The position numbers and the translations under genes were made by a program. Source: Flavobacteriaceae bacterium (GTDB taxonomy: Bacteria > Bacteroidota > Bacteroidia > Flavobacteriales > Flavobacteriaceae). Taken from it: a stretch of DNA of 64,000 bases. Location of the stretch: the NCBI GenBank assembly GCA_016744415.1, contig JADGEL010000001.1:62001-126000 (forward strand), given 5' to 3'. This document shows, one piece after another, positions 9,827 to 18,185 of the stretch (position 1 is the stretch's first letter; each line of letters starts with the position of its first letter). The notes under the pieces are model-generated. The model searched no databases. It was not told the DNA's origin and saw only the letters and a program-made list of their open reading frames with translations.

Positions 9827-10996
9827 ATGAGCAAAAACCAAGTCCAAATTTTTGATACAACGCTACGCGATGGCGAGCAAGTTCCTGGATGTAAGCTAAA
9901 CACCGAACAAAAATTAGTTATTGCAAAGCAATTAGACTTTTTAGGTGTTGACGTTATTGAAGCTGGATTCCCTGTTTCTAGCCCAGGCGATTTTAAATCG
10001 GTCCAAGAAATTTCTAAGATAGTAAAAAATGCCACTGTCTGCGGATTAACTCGTGCTAATGAAAATGACATCAAAGTTGCAGCTGATTCGTTAAAATATG
10101 CTAAGAGACCTAGAATCCATACAGGAATTGGCACTTCAGACTCACATATCAAATTCAAATTCAACTCTACCCCAAAAAAAATTATTGAACGTGCTTATGA
10201 AGCAGTTTCTTATGCAAAATCATTTGTCGAAGATGTTGAATTTTATGCTGAAGATGCAGGGAGAACTGATAATGAATATTTAGCTAGAGTTTGTGAAGCA
10301 GCAATAAAAGCTGGTGCTACAGTCTTGAATATTCCAGACACCACTGGTTATTGTTTACCAGACGAATACGGCACTAAAATAAAATATCTTAGAGATAATG
10401 TAAAAGGCATTGAGAATGTTATTCTTTCTTGTCACTGTCATAACGACTTAGGCTTGGCTACAGCAAATGCAATTGCAGGAATTCAAAATGGCGCTAGACA
10501 AATTGAATGTACAATAAATGGTATTGGAGAGCGTGCAGGAAATACAGCTTTAGAAGAGGTAGTAATGATTATGAAGCAACATCCTAATTTAAATTTAGAC
10601 ACTAATATAAACACTCAAATGCTTTTTGGAATTAGCAAACTTGTGCAAGATAGTATGGGTATGAATGTACAAGCTAATAAAGCAGTTGTTGGTGACAATG
10701 CTTTTGCTCACAGCTCAGGAATACACCAAGATGGTGTTATTAAAAACCGTGAAACTTATGAAATTATGGATCCTGCTGATGTTGGGGTTACAGAATCTTC
10801 AATTATTTTAACTGCACGAAGCGGAAGAGCAGCATTGGCTTATAGGGCAAAAGATGTAGGGTATGAATTAACCAAAATGCAATTAGATGCTTTATATCCT
10901 GAATTTTTGAAATATGCCGATATGAAAAAAGAAGTGAAAAATGAGGACATACATCAATTAATGGAAATCAACAATACTTTATTATACTTTAGTTAA
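9827..10996 (+). CDS. leuA: 2-isopropylmalate synthase (short form, LeuA family)
   Basis: Member of the DRE-TIM acyltransferase family that condenses acetyl-CoA with a 2-oxo acid; the expected reaction is 2-oxoisovalerate to 2-isopropylmalate, the first step of leucine synthesis. Signatures: [13 protein letters not shown] at residues 9-21, [13 protein letters not shown] near 206, and SSGIHQDGV near 298. At 389 aa it ends soon after the catalytic and linker region and lacks the roughly 110-residue C-terminal leucine-binding regulatory domain of long LeuA proteins. leuB, leuC and leuD are not in the window, so homocitrate or citramalate synthase activity cannot be excluded from sequence alone. 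It sits next to the ilv operon, divergently oriented. Confidence 0.85.
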   Translation: MSKNQVQIFDTTLRDGEQVPGCKLNTEQKLVIAKQLDFLGVDVIEAGFPVSSPGDFKSVQEISKIVKNATVCGLTRANENDIKVAADSLKYAKRPRIHTGIGTSDSHIKFKFNSTPKKIIERAYEAVSYAKSFVEDVEFYAEDAGRTDNEYLARVCEAAIKAGATVLNIPDTTGYCLPDEYGTKIKYLRDNVKGIENVILSCHCHNDLGLATANAIAGIQNGARQIECTINGIGERAGNTALEEVVMIMKQHPNLNLDTNINTQMLFGISKLVQDSMGMNVQANKAVVGDNAFAHSSGIHQDGVIKNRETYEIMDPADVGVTESSIILTARSGRAALAYRAKDVGYELTKMQLDALYPEFLKYADMKKEVKNEDIHQLMEINNTLLYFS

Positions 10997-11080
10997 AAAT
11001 CTCATAATTTCAATTGCTAATTGATAGAAAGTCTGTTTTTGTCGACTACATTTTTTAGTTTTACACTTTAAAAGAACCAA

Positions 11081-11866
11081 ATGACAAAAGATTCTATCAT
11101 TGCCAAAATAATTTCAGATCGCGCTACGCCAAAACTCGACTATAGTATAAAACACAAAACAGAAAATTTCACAAACAATCTTTTCTTAACACTCTTTGAT
11201 GCAAAATCTTGTGTTGAAACAAATATCAATCAATTAGAAACTGATTTTATTGAAATGTATTCTTTGGCATGTTTTGATGAATCAAAACCTTGTGCAGATG
11301 TTTGGGATTCTTTTTTACAAAAATTACCAATCCTTATTGATAAGCTAAATTTAGATGCAAAGGCTTGTTTAAATTTTGATCCAGCATCTAACAACATTGA
11401 AGAAGTTTATATTGCTTATCCAGGATTTTTCGCAATAGCAATTCATAGATTTAGCCATGAGTTATACAAATTAAATGTTCCTCTAATTCCGAGATTGATG
11501 AGTGAGTTTGCTCATGGTCGTACCGGAGTTGATATTCATCCGGGTGCTACAATTGGCGATTCCTTTTTTATAGACCACGCCACAGGAATCGTAATTGGAG
11601 AAACCTGCATTATCAAAGAAAATGTAAAGGTTTATCAAGGGGTTACTTTAGGTGCGCTACAAGTAAACAAGGAAATGAAAAACACAAAAAGACATCCTAC
11701 AGTTGAAGAAAATGTAGTGATTTACGCCAACGCAACTATACTTGGCGGAGATACGGTAATTGGAGCAAATAGTACTATTGGCGGAAATGTTTGGCTGACT
11801 AAATCAGTTCCAAAAAACTCATTTGTATATCACAGCCCAGAAACCAAAATGAAACCTAAAAGATAA
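11081..11866 (+). CDS. cysE: Serine O-acetyltransferase
   Basis: Transfers acetyl from acetyl-CoA to serine, giving O-acetylserine for cysteine synthesis. The first 130 residues are helical. The rest is a left-handed beta-helix of hexapeptide repeats ([24 protein letters not shown], read as overlapping repeats near 150-175, then [10 protein letters not shown] and [16 protein letters not shown]). Conserved catalytic Asp and His lie in FIDHATG near 166-169. At 261 aa it resembles the EpsC/CysE group found in Bacteroidota. It is followed after 4 bases by a membrane TPR gene and then by cysM, its metabolic partner, suggesting one operon. Confidence 0.93.
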   Translation: MTKDSIIAKIISDRATPKLDYSIKHKTENFTNNLFLTLFDAKSCVETNINQLETDFIEMYSLACFDESKPCADVWDSFLQKLPILIDKLNLDAKACLNFDPASNNIEEVYIAYPGFFAIAIHRFSHELYKLNVPLIPRLMSEFAHGRTGVDIHPGATIGDSFFIDHATGIVIGETCIIKENVKVYQGVTLGALQVNKEMKNTKRHPTVEENVVIYANATILGGDTVIGANSTIGGNVWLTKSVPKNSFVYHSPETKMKPKR

Positions 11867-11870
11867 ACTT

Positions 11871-12491
11871 ATGCCTTATGGTAATCATATGCAAGGTCAA
11901 CGTAGTAATTTAAAATTATTACGAAAAATAAGTATGTTTAAAAAAACCAGAAGGTTTTTAAGTAAATCTAAAAAAGATTTTTCTTCAGAAAAAGGAATAA
12001 TTGATCTTAAAAAAAAAGGTGTCTATAATTCTGATTATTATACGGCTCAATTAAAAAGTAAAAAAGTAGAAAATAAAGAAAAGAAGAAAATATATTTAGG
12101 AGTATCATTCATCACTCTTGTAATATTAATTATCACTTTTACAATAGTTAAATCTATTTATAATAACAATCAAGAAATTTCACTTCAACAACAACAAATT
12201 AATGAACTAAACTATATTGAAAAAATTAATGAATATTCTTATTTTATTGAAGATGGAGATAATTGGATAGAAAAGAAAAACTGGCACAATGCAATTTTTA
12301 GATATAAACAGGCTGTTGATTTATTCCCTAAAAAATATGAAGCAAATTATCGTCTTATTTTAGCTTACAGCTATAATTGCACATACAAAAATAAAGATTG
12401 TGAAATTGGAAACAAATTAAATATGAGATTTTTAAAACTATTTCCAAATGATAAAAACTTACTTCAATTAGAGCAAATTTTTAATAAATAA
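11871..12491 (+). CDS. Membrane-anchored TPR-like protein of unknown function
   Basis: 206 aa. A very basic N-terminal part (residues 1-73, rich in Lys/Arg) is followed by one transmembrane helix (about 74-96, IYLGVSFITLVILIITFTIV) and a C-terminal part with one TPR-like helix pair near 130-165 (EKKNWHNAIFRYKQAVDLFP). The topology would place the basic part in the cytoplasm and the repeat outside. I do not recognise a family. It sits 4 bases after cysE and 8 bases before cysM, so it is very probably co-transcribed with them, but nothing in the sequence ties it to cysteine metabolism. Internal ATGs at 11889 and 11934 are alternative starts. Confidence 0.75.
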   Translation: MPYGNHMQGQRSNLKLLRKISMFKKTRRFLSKSKKDFSSEKGIIDLKKKGVYNSDYYTAQLKSKKVENKEKKKIYLGVSFITLVILIITFTIVKSIYNNNQEISLQQQQINELNYIEKINEYSYFIEDGDNWIEKKNWHNAIFRYKQAVDLFPKKYEANYRLILAYSYNCTYKNKDCEIGNKLNMRFLKLFPNDKNLLQLEQIFNK

Positions 12492-12499
12492 AGGAGTTC

Positions 12500-13387
12500 A
12501 TGAACACATATAATATATTAGATTTAATTGGCGATACACCTTTAGTAAAAGTTAAAAACATACTACAAAAAGAAGGTGTTTCTCTTTTACTAAAACTGGA
12601 AGGAAACAATCCAGGAGGCTCTGTAAAAGATCGTGCAGCTTTCAATATGATTCAATCTGCATTAGACCGAAATGAAATTAATCAAAACTCAAAATTAATT
12701 GAACCTACAAGTGGCAATACTGGAATTGCTTTGGCAATGATTGCACAAATTTTTGGATTGAACATTGAATTAGCAATGTCAGAGAGTGCTACCAAAGAAC
12801 GCGTACAAACCATGAGGGCTTATGGTGCAAAAGTAACTTTAACTCCAGCAGATAAAGGAATTTTAGGCGCACGTGATTACGCAGAAGCAAAAGTTAAAGA
12901 TGAAGGTTACTATATGTTTAACCAATTTGGGAATGATGACAATTGGAAAGCGCATTACAAAACCACAGGTCCAGAAATTTGGCGAGATACTGATAAAAAA
13001 ATAACTCATTTTGTTTCAGCCATGGGAACTACAGGTACTATTATGGGAACTTCAACTTTTTTAAAAGAACAAAATCCTAACATTCAAATAATCGGTACAG
13101 AACCAACTAAAGGCTCTCAAATTCCGGGAATTAGAAAATGGCCTAAGGAATATTTACCTACTATTTTTAATCGAGATAAAGTAGATACGATTCTTGAAGT
13201 AAGTGAAGTAGAAGCAAGAACTATGTCTAATTGCTTAGCAAAAGAAGAAGGTGTTTTTTGTGGAATGAGTGCTGGCGGTGCTGTTGCTACTGCACTTAAA
13301 ATTGCACAACAAATTGATAAGGGTATTGTTGTAACTGTTATCCCTGATAAAGGTGACCGCTATCTTTCATCAGACTTGTTTAAGTAA
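12500..13387 (+). CDS. cysM: Cysteine synthase (O-acetylserine sulfhydrylase, CysM/CysK family)
   Basis: PLP enzyme making cysteine from O-acetylserine and sulfide. The PLP lysine is K43 in NPGGSVKDRAA, followed by the substrate loop PTSGNTGIALA (residues 70-80). A second phosphate-binding glycine motif, SAMGTTGTIMGTS, is near 174-186. At 295 aa it is close to CysM (isozyme B) rather than the slightly longer CysK. It is the third gene of the cysE cluster. A weak AGGAG lies immediately before its ATG (AAAGGAGTTCATG), one of the few Shine-Dalgarno-like sequences in the window. Confidence 0.93.
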   Translation: MNTYNILDLIGDTPLVKVKNILQKEGVSLLLKLEGNNPGGSVKDRAAFNMIQSALDRNEINQNSKLIEPTSGNTGIALAMIAQIFGLNIELAMSESATKERVQTMRAYGAKVTLTPADKGILGARDYAEAKVKDEGYYMFNQFGNDDNWKAHYKTTGPEIWRDTDKKITHFVSAMGTTGTIMGTSTFLKEQNPNIQIIGTEPTKGSQIPGIRKWPKEYLPTIFNRDKVDTILEVSEVEARTMSNCLAKEEGVFCGMSAGGAVATALKIAQQIDKGIVVTVIPDKGDRYLSSDLFK

Positions 13388-13441
13388 AACATCATTGCTG
13401 AGAAAATTGAAAATTTACTGTGCCAATCTGTTTCTATTTAT

Positions 13442-13475
13442 GAGATTTATTCGTCGCAAAACTCCTCGTAAAGAC
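13442..13475 (+). repeat. Degenerate dispersed hairpin repeat
   Basis: GAGATTTATTCGTCGC followed by CTCCTCGTAAAGAC has the ends of the GTCATTxC...GAGATTC repeat seen elsewhere in the window (25021-25050, 18879-18947, 31122-31147), but is decayed. It lies in the gap between cysM and the aminotransferase gene. Confidence 0.4.
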
Positions 13476-13500
13476 ACTTAAAAAAGAGCCTTTTATTTCG

Positions 13501-13530
13501 TATTTTTGCTCAACACAAAAAATGTTGAAC
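13501..13530 (+). promoter_or_regulatory. Promoter and possible operator of the DegT aminotransferase gene
   Basis: TATTTTTG at 13501-13508 matches the -7 consensus. Immediately after it is the inverted repeat TCAACA-CAAAAAA-TGTTGA (13510-13528), overlapping the expected transcription start just before the ATG at 13532. The repeat could be an operator or a 5' hairpin. Confidence 0.5.
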
Positions 13531-13531
13531 A

Positions 13532-14659
13532 ATGAAAAAAATTCAAATGGTTGACCTCAAAGGTCAGTACGAAAAAATAAAATCAGCAATAGATTCATCT
13601 ATCTTAAACGTACTTGATTCTACTGCATATGTAAATGGCCCAGAAGTTCACGGTTTTCAAAAAGATTTAGAAAACTACCTAGATGTTAAACATGTAATTC
13701 CTTGTGCCAATGGTACAGATGCTTTGCAAATTGCTATGATGGGACTTGGTTTAGAACAAGGTGATGAAGTTATTACAGTCGATTTTACCTTTGCTGCAAC
13801 AGTAGAAGTCATAGCGCTTTTAAAACTAACTCCGGTCTTAATAGATGTAGAAGCAGATTCTTTTAATATGGATATCGATGCTTTGAAAAAAGCAATCACA
13901 CCAAAAACAAAAGCAATTGTTCCTGTTCATTTATTTGGTCAATGTGCCAATATGGAAGCTGTACTTGAAATTGCAAAACAACATAATTTATTTGTTGTTG
14001 AAGATACTGCTCAAGCTATTGGCGCCGATTATACTTTTAGTGATGGCACAACTAAAAAAGCTGGTACTATGGGACATGTTGGAACGACTTCTTTTTTCCC
14101 TTCTAAGAATTTAGGCTGCTATGGAGATGGTGGAGCCATATTTACCAATGATGATGATTTAGCACATACCATTCGCGGAATGGTAAATCATGGAATGTAC
14201 AGACGCTATTATCATGATGTAGTTGGTGTAAATTCAAGATTGGACAGTATTCAAGCTGCAATCCTCAGAATAAAATTACCGCTTTTAGATAGCTATTGTG
14301 ATACACGTCGTAATACTGCAACTTATTATAGCAATGCTTTTGCAAATCATCCAAATATTACAACTCCTATTACGAGTGATTTTACAACACATGTTTTTCA
14401 TCAATATACATTGCAAATAAAAAATGCAGATAGAAATGCCTTGCATCAACATTTATTAGATAACAATATTCCGAATGCAATTTATTATCCTGTACCATTA
14501 CACAGCCAAAAAGCATATCAAGATAGCCGCTATAATGAGGATGATTTTAAAGTAACAAATACATTGATCGAAACGGTTATTTCGCTACCAATGCATACCG
14601 AATTTGATAAGGAGCAATTAGAATTTATCACTCAAACTATTTTGGATTTTTTGAAATAG
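13532..14659 (+). CDS. DegT/DnrJ/EryC1/StrS-family sugar aminotransferase
   Basis: PLP aminotransferase of the family that aminates keto-sugar nucleotides for cell-surface polysaccharides. The PLP lysine is K192 in FFPSKNLGCYGDGGA. The cofactor Asp-containing segment VVEDTAQAIGA is near 155-164, and the substrate/PLP loop is ANGTDALQIA (59-68). At 375 aa it is full length. It is followed, after an inverted repeat, by galE, another sugar-nucleotide enzyme. The usual glycosyltransferases of a surface-polysaccharide cluster are absent, so the substrate is unknown. Confidence 0.9.
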   Translation: MKKIQMVDLKGQYEKIKSAIDSSILNVLDSTAYVNGPEVHGFQKDLENYLDVKHVIPCANGTDALQIAMMGLGLEQGDEVITVDFTFAATVEVIALLKLTPVLIDVEADSFNMDIDALKKAITPKTKAIVPVHLFGQCANMEAVLEIAKQHNLFVVEDTAQAIGADYTFSDGTTKKAGTMGHVGTTSFFPSKNLGCYGDGGAIFTNDDDLAHTIRGMVNHGMYRRYYHDVVGVNSRLDSIQAAILRIKLPLLDSYCDTRRNTATYYSNAFANHPNITTPITSDFTTHVFHQYTLQIKNADRNALHQHLLDNNIPNAIYYPVPLHSQKAYQDSRYNEDDFKVTNTLIETVISLPMHTEFDKEQLEFITQTILDFLK

Positions 14660-14666
14660 AATAAAC

Positions 14667-14732
14667 AGATTGCTTTAGTCACACCTCACTTTCAAAGACA
14701 CTTTTGCGAACGAGATACGAGTAAAGCAATCT
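14667..14732. repeat. Inverted repeat between the aminotransferase gene and galE
   Basis: AGATTGCTTTA at 14667-14677 is matched exactly by its complement TAAAGCAATCT at 14722-14732, enclosing 44 bases. The inner part (CAAAGACACTTTTGCGAACGAG) resembles the decayed repeat at 13442. It looks like a member of a dispersed intergenic repeat class rather than a terminator, because no U-run follows. Confidence 0.5.
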
Positions 14733-14753
14733 AATACTTATAATAAAAATACT

Positions 14754-15761
14754 ATGAAAAAAATATTAGTTACAGGCGGATTGGGATATATCGGATCCCA
14801 CACTGTTGTTGAATTGCAAAACGAAGGTTATGAAGTTGTCATTATTGATAACTTATCAAATACGACGATAGATGTCTTAGATAAAATTACGTCGATTACA
14901 GGTATAAAACCTGCTTTTGAAGAAATTGATTTAAAAAATAAAGAAGCTGTAAAACACTTTTTCAAATACTATGATGTTGATGGCGTCATCCATTTTGCAG
15001 CTTCGAAAGCTGTGGGTGAAAGTGTTCATGAGCCTTTAAAATATTATGAAAATAATATTACCACATTAACTTATGTGTTACAAGAAATGGTGGACAACAG
15101 CGTTTCAAATTTTATTTTTAGTTCTTCATGTACTGTTTATGGGCAAGCAGATGAATTGCCAATTACGGAAAGTGCCCCAACAAAACCCGCCGAATCACCT
15201 TATGGAGCTACCAAAAAGATGGGTGAAATTATTATTGAAGATACTAGTAAAGCAACCGATTTAAAAGCCATTGCCTTACGCTATTTTAACCCAATTGGGG
15301 CGCACGAAACTGCCAAAATTGGAGAATTGCCAATTGGTGTCCCTCAAAATTTAATTCCGTATGTAGTGCAAACTGCAGCAGGAATCAGAGAATGTCTTTC
15401 TATTTTTGGTGATGATTATGATACTGTAGATGGTACAGCAGTACGTGATTATATTCATGTAGTTGATTTGGCAAAAGCTCATATTGCTGCGTTGAACAGA
15501 TTACTCAATGGTGAAAACAAAGCTAACTGCGAGTATTTTAATATTGGTACGGGTACAGGAAGTTCCGTTTTAGAAGTGGTAAATACTTTTGAAAAAGCAA
15601 CTGGTAAAAAAGTAAATTATAAAATTGTTGATAGACGTGAAGGAGATATCACCGCTGCTTATGCAAATACTGATTTAGCAAATAATGAATTGGGATGGAA
15701 AGCCAAGTTGAATTTAGAAACTGCCTTGGCAAGTGCATGGAAATGGCAAGAAAATCAATAA
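14754..15761 (+). CDS. galE: UDP-glucose 4-epimerase
   Basis: Interconverts UDP-glucose and UDP-galactose using bound NAD. It is a short-chain dehydrogenase with nucleotide motif TGGLGYIGSH (residues 7-16), the catalytic YGATK (Y150, K154) and the SSSCTVYG serine cluster near 123-130. At 335 aa it is full length and close to the typical GalE of about 338 aa. It is placed next to a sugar-nucleotide aminotransferase, so a role in surface polysaccharide precursors is likely, alongside galactose metabolism. Confidence 0.95.
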   Translation: MKKILVTGGLGYIGSHTVVELQNEGYEVVIIDNLSNTTIDVLDKITSITGIKPAFEEIDLKNKEAVKHFFKYYDVDGVIHFAASKAVGESVHEPLKYYENNITTLTYVLQEMVDNSVSNFIFSSSCTVYGQADELPITESAPTKPAESPYGATKKMGEIIIEDTSKATDLKAIALRYFNPIGAHETAKIGELPIGVPQNLIPYVVQTAAGIRECLSIFGDDYDTVDGTAVRDYIHVVDLAKAHIAALNRLLNGENKANCEYFNIGTGTGSSVLEVVNTFEKATGKKVNYKIVDRREGDITAAYANTDLANNELGWKAKLNLETALASAWKWQENQ

Positions 15762-15786
15762 TTTATTTTCCTAAATTAAACATAAT

Positions 15787-16037
15787 ATGTTCCTAATAGA
15801 CCACCCCTTTGTTTCAGATTTCCTTATAGACTCTATAAAGGAAAACAACTTTAAAATTGTTGCTACAAAAAAAGCAAAAGAGTTGATTTTAGATAATTCT
15901 TTAAATTGAGTTTCAGAAAAAAATAATAAAAACATCCCATATTTAGTTTTGTCTTTGTAGAAGCTAGCTTAAATAATGAGCAAAAACTAACTAATATTCT
16001 TACTTCTGAAGTAAAGAAATATATCATTATGCAATAA
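15787..16037 (+). pseudogene. Coding-gene remnants in the galE downstream gap
   Basis: The 426-base gap 15762-16187 holds two protein-like fragments. A 40-codon ORF with ATG at 15787 begins MFLIDHPFVSDFLIDSIKEN and stops at TGA 15907, after which the same frame continues as VSEKNN; the stop could be a former TGG. A second fragment in another frame (15930-16037) reads FVEASLNNEQKLTNILTSEV and ends at TAA. The first resembles, from memory, N-termini of flavobacterial ATP-grasp proteins. Whether both pieces come from one gene is unclear. The rest of the gap is AT-rich and shows nothing else. Confidence 0.35.
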
Positions 16038-16187
16038 TCTAGCTTGCTACTAAACTTAAAAATTCCTAAATTTGTTTATCAATTGAATTTTATTAATTAA
16101 AATCACTCATTTACAATACATTACAAAAACCGTATTAAAAACAAACATTATATAAGGTGATTAATAAATATTTACACACATAATTAA

Positions 16188-17054
16188 ATGAAAACAAAAT
16201 TTAGAATTTTAGGAGTTGCATTATTAATTGGGTTTATCAATTTGAATGCACAAGATGTTACTACTGTTGAGGCAACAAATAGTGAAATTAGTGAAAACTT
16301 AGACTTAGAAGCTGTGGCTTCAGTATTTGGTGAGTCAGAAGATCTTGAAGATTTTGAAAAAAGATTGAATGACCCCGATACTCAAATATCTAATTTAGAT
16401 TTAAACAACGATGGAGAGGTTGATTATTTAAGAGTAAACGAGTCTTCAAAAAATGACACTCATAAAGTAACGATACAAGCTGTAATTGAAAAAGATAAAT
16501 ATCAAGATGTTGCAGTTATTAATGTTGAAAAAGATGGTGATGAAGAAACAGTAGAAGTTGTAGGAGATGTAAGTATGTATGGTTCTTCTTATGTTCTTTA
16601 CCCTGTTTATGTGCATCCACCAGTTATTATTATTTGGTTTTGGGGGCCACATTATAATCCTTGGAGGTCTCCTTATTACTGGGGTTATTATCCTCCTTAC
16701 TATCGTCCTTGGAGACCTTATCCAACAAATGTATATAGAACAAATGTACACGTTCATGTAAACACTAAAAATTCGTATAGTCGAACAAATAAGCGTAATA
16801 GTAAAAAAGAAGTCGCTGACAATAAAAAACCTGAAAAAGCGAATAAAGAAGTAAAATCAACAGGCAAAGAAGTCCAAAAAGACTGGAAAACAGAAGCTGA
16901 AACAAAAGGTAAAAAAAGTAACGTGAAAGATAATAAAACTTCTGTTCCTTCAACAAAGCCTACTTCTAAACCTACAAGTAAACCCTCAACCAAACCAGCA
17001 GCGAAACCAAAGAGTAAGCCAACTTCAAAACCAAAAGGGAAAAAGAAAAATTAA
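16188..17054 (+). CDS. Secreted protein with EF-hand-like loop, Tyr/Pro/Trp-rich middle and Lys/Pro-rich tail
   Basis: 288 aa with a signal peptide (cleavage likely after A21, NLNAQ). Residues 71-82 (DLNNDGEVDYLR) form an EF-hand or dockerin-like calcium loop. A segment at about 136-180 is rich in Tyr, Pro and Trp (YWGYYPPYYRPWRPYP). The last 90 residues are a low-complexity, highly basic tail ending in repeats of TSKPTSKPSTKP type. Similar DxNxDGxVDYLR proteins are common conserved hypotheticals in Bacteroidota. The function is unknown; the tail may bind acidic polymers or nucleic acid. A strong terminator follows, so it is probably monocistronic. Confidence 0.8.
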   Translation: MKTKFRILGVALLIGFINLNAQDVTTVEATNSEISENLDLEAVASVFGESEDLEDFEKRLNDPDTQISNLDLNNDGEVDYLRVNESSKNDTHKVTIQAVIEKDKYQDVAVINVEKDGDEETVEVVGDVSMYGSSYVLYPVYVHPPVIIIWFWGPHYNPWRSPYYWGYYPPYYRPWRPYPTNVYRTNVHVHVNTKNSYSRTNKRNSKKEVADNKKPEKANKEVKSTGKEVQKDWKTEAETKGKKSNVKDNKTSVPSTKPTSKPTSKPSTKPAAKPKSKPTSKPKGKKKN

Positions 17055-17083
17055 AATACGTGCTGTAACATAGCATATAAAAA

Positions 17084-17135
17084 GATAGCAGTTAAATATT
17101 ATGTTTTGGCTTAGTATTTAACTGCTGTCTTTTTT
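17084..17135 (+). terminator. Intrinsic terminator after the secreted-protein gene
   Basis: A 15-bp stem, GATAGCAGTTAAATA (17084-17098) paired with TATTTAACTGCTGTC (17115-17129), one G-U pair, is followed by TTTTTT. Confidence 0.85.
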
Positions 17136-17207
17136 ATTAAACTAAAAATATAGTACATAAAAACGCTCAATATTCCATAGATAAAATGATAAGTGAACTA
17201 TTCTAAT

Positions 17208-18095
17208 TTACACTTCAAAACTCGCTCCACTTGCAGCAACAGATCTATCAATCTTACGCATCAAACCTTGGAGCACTTTTCCTGGTCCAACTTCTATAAA
17301 TTCTGTTCCGCCATCAGCAACCATGGCTTGGATACATTGTGTCCATCTAACTGGTGCCGTTAATTGTGCAATTAAATTTTCTTTAATTTCATCTGGGTTC
17401 GTCACTCCTTTTGCCACTACATTTTGATATACAGGGCAGTTAGGTTCACTAAAAGTAGTCTCAGATATTGCTGCTTCCAATTCTTCACGAGCAGGCTCCA
17501 TTAACGGCGAATGAAATGCACCACCAACTGGCAACACCAAAGCTCGCCTTGCGCCTTTTTCTGTTAACAATTCACAGGCTTTATTAATTGCATTAATTTC
17601 TCCAGAAATCACTAATTGTCCTGGACAATTGTAATTTGCTGCAACTACAATTCCATCAATCTCAGCACAAGTATCTTCAACTATTTTATCATCCAAACCT
17701 AATACTGCCGCCATGGTAGATTCTTGTGCTTCACATGCTTTCTGCATGGCCAATGCACGTTTAGATACTAATCTTAATCCATCTTCAAAAGTTAAAACTC
17801 CGTTTGCAACCAACGCAGATAACTCTCCTAAAGAATGTCCCGCAACCATTTCTGGTTGAAATGAATCTCCTAACACTTTAGCTAAAATAACGGAATGTAA
17901 AAAAATTGCAGGTTGTGTTACTTTAGTTTGCTTTAATTCCTCAGTAGTTCCTTGAAACATGATGTCGGTAATACTAAATCCCAAAATATCATTTGCTTGC
18001 TCAAAAAGTTCTTGTGCTAATGTTGAATTTTCGTATAAATCTAAACCCATTCCTATAAATTGTGCGCCCTGACCTGGAAAAATATATGCTTTCAT
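17208..18095 (-). CDS. fabD: Malonyl-CoA:ACP transacylase
   Basis: Loads malonyl groups onto acyl carrier protein for fatty-acid synthesis. Family signatures: FPGQGAQFIGMG (residues 6-17), the catalytic serine S88 in AGHSLGE, and the catalytic His in GGAFHSPLM near 193. Its 295 aa is normal. It stands alone rather than beside other fab genes. Its promoter lies in the 90-base gap to the divergent queuosine-precursor transporter gene. Confidence 0.95.
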   Translation of the reverse strand: MKAYIFPGQGAQFIGMGLDLYENSTLAQELFEQANDILGFSITDIMFQGTTEELKQTKVTQPAIFLHSVILAKVLGDSFQPEMVAGHSLGELSALVANGVLTFEDGLRLVSKRALAMQKACEAQESTMAAVLGLDDKIVEDTCAEIDGIVVAANYNCPGQLVISGEINAINKACELLTEKGARRALVLPVGGAFHSPLMEPAREELEAAISETTFSEPNCPVYQNVVAKGVTNPDEIKENLIAQLTAPVRWTQCIQAMVADGGTEFIEVGPGKVLQGLMRKIDRSVAASGASFEV

Positions 18096-18127
18096 TTTAG
18101 TAGTTTATTGATTTGTATAATTCTATG

Positions 18128-18135
18128 CAAAAATA
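18128..18135 (-). promoter_or_regulatory. -7 box of the fabD promoter
   Basis: TATTTTTG on the minus strand matches TAnnTTTG and lies 32 bases before the fabD ATG. Confidence 0.6.
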
Positions 18136-18185
18136 AAGAAATAATACCAAAAACAATTTTAATATATTCGTACTTTATAATTTCT

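Noticed and set aside
9778-10164. 128-codon minus-strand ORF antisense to leuA
   Set aside because: It is entirely within the strongly supported leuA gene and has no plausible protein features.
16446-16993. Three overlapping antisense ORFs against the secreted Lys/Pro-rich protein gene
   Set aside because: They are shadows created by low-complexity sequence and lack start context or recognisable features.
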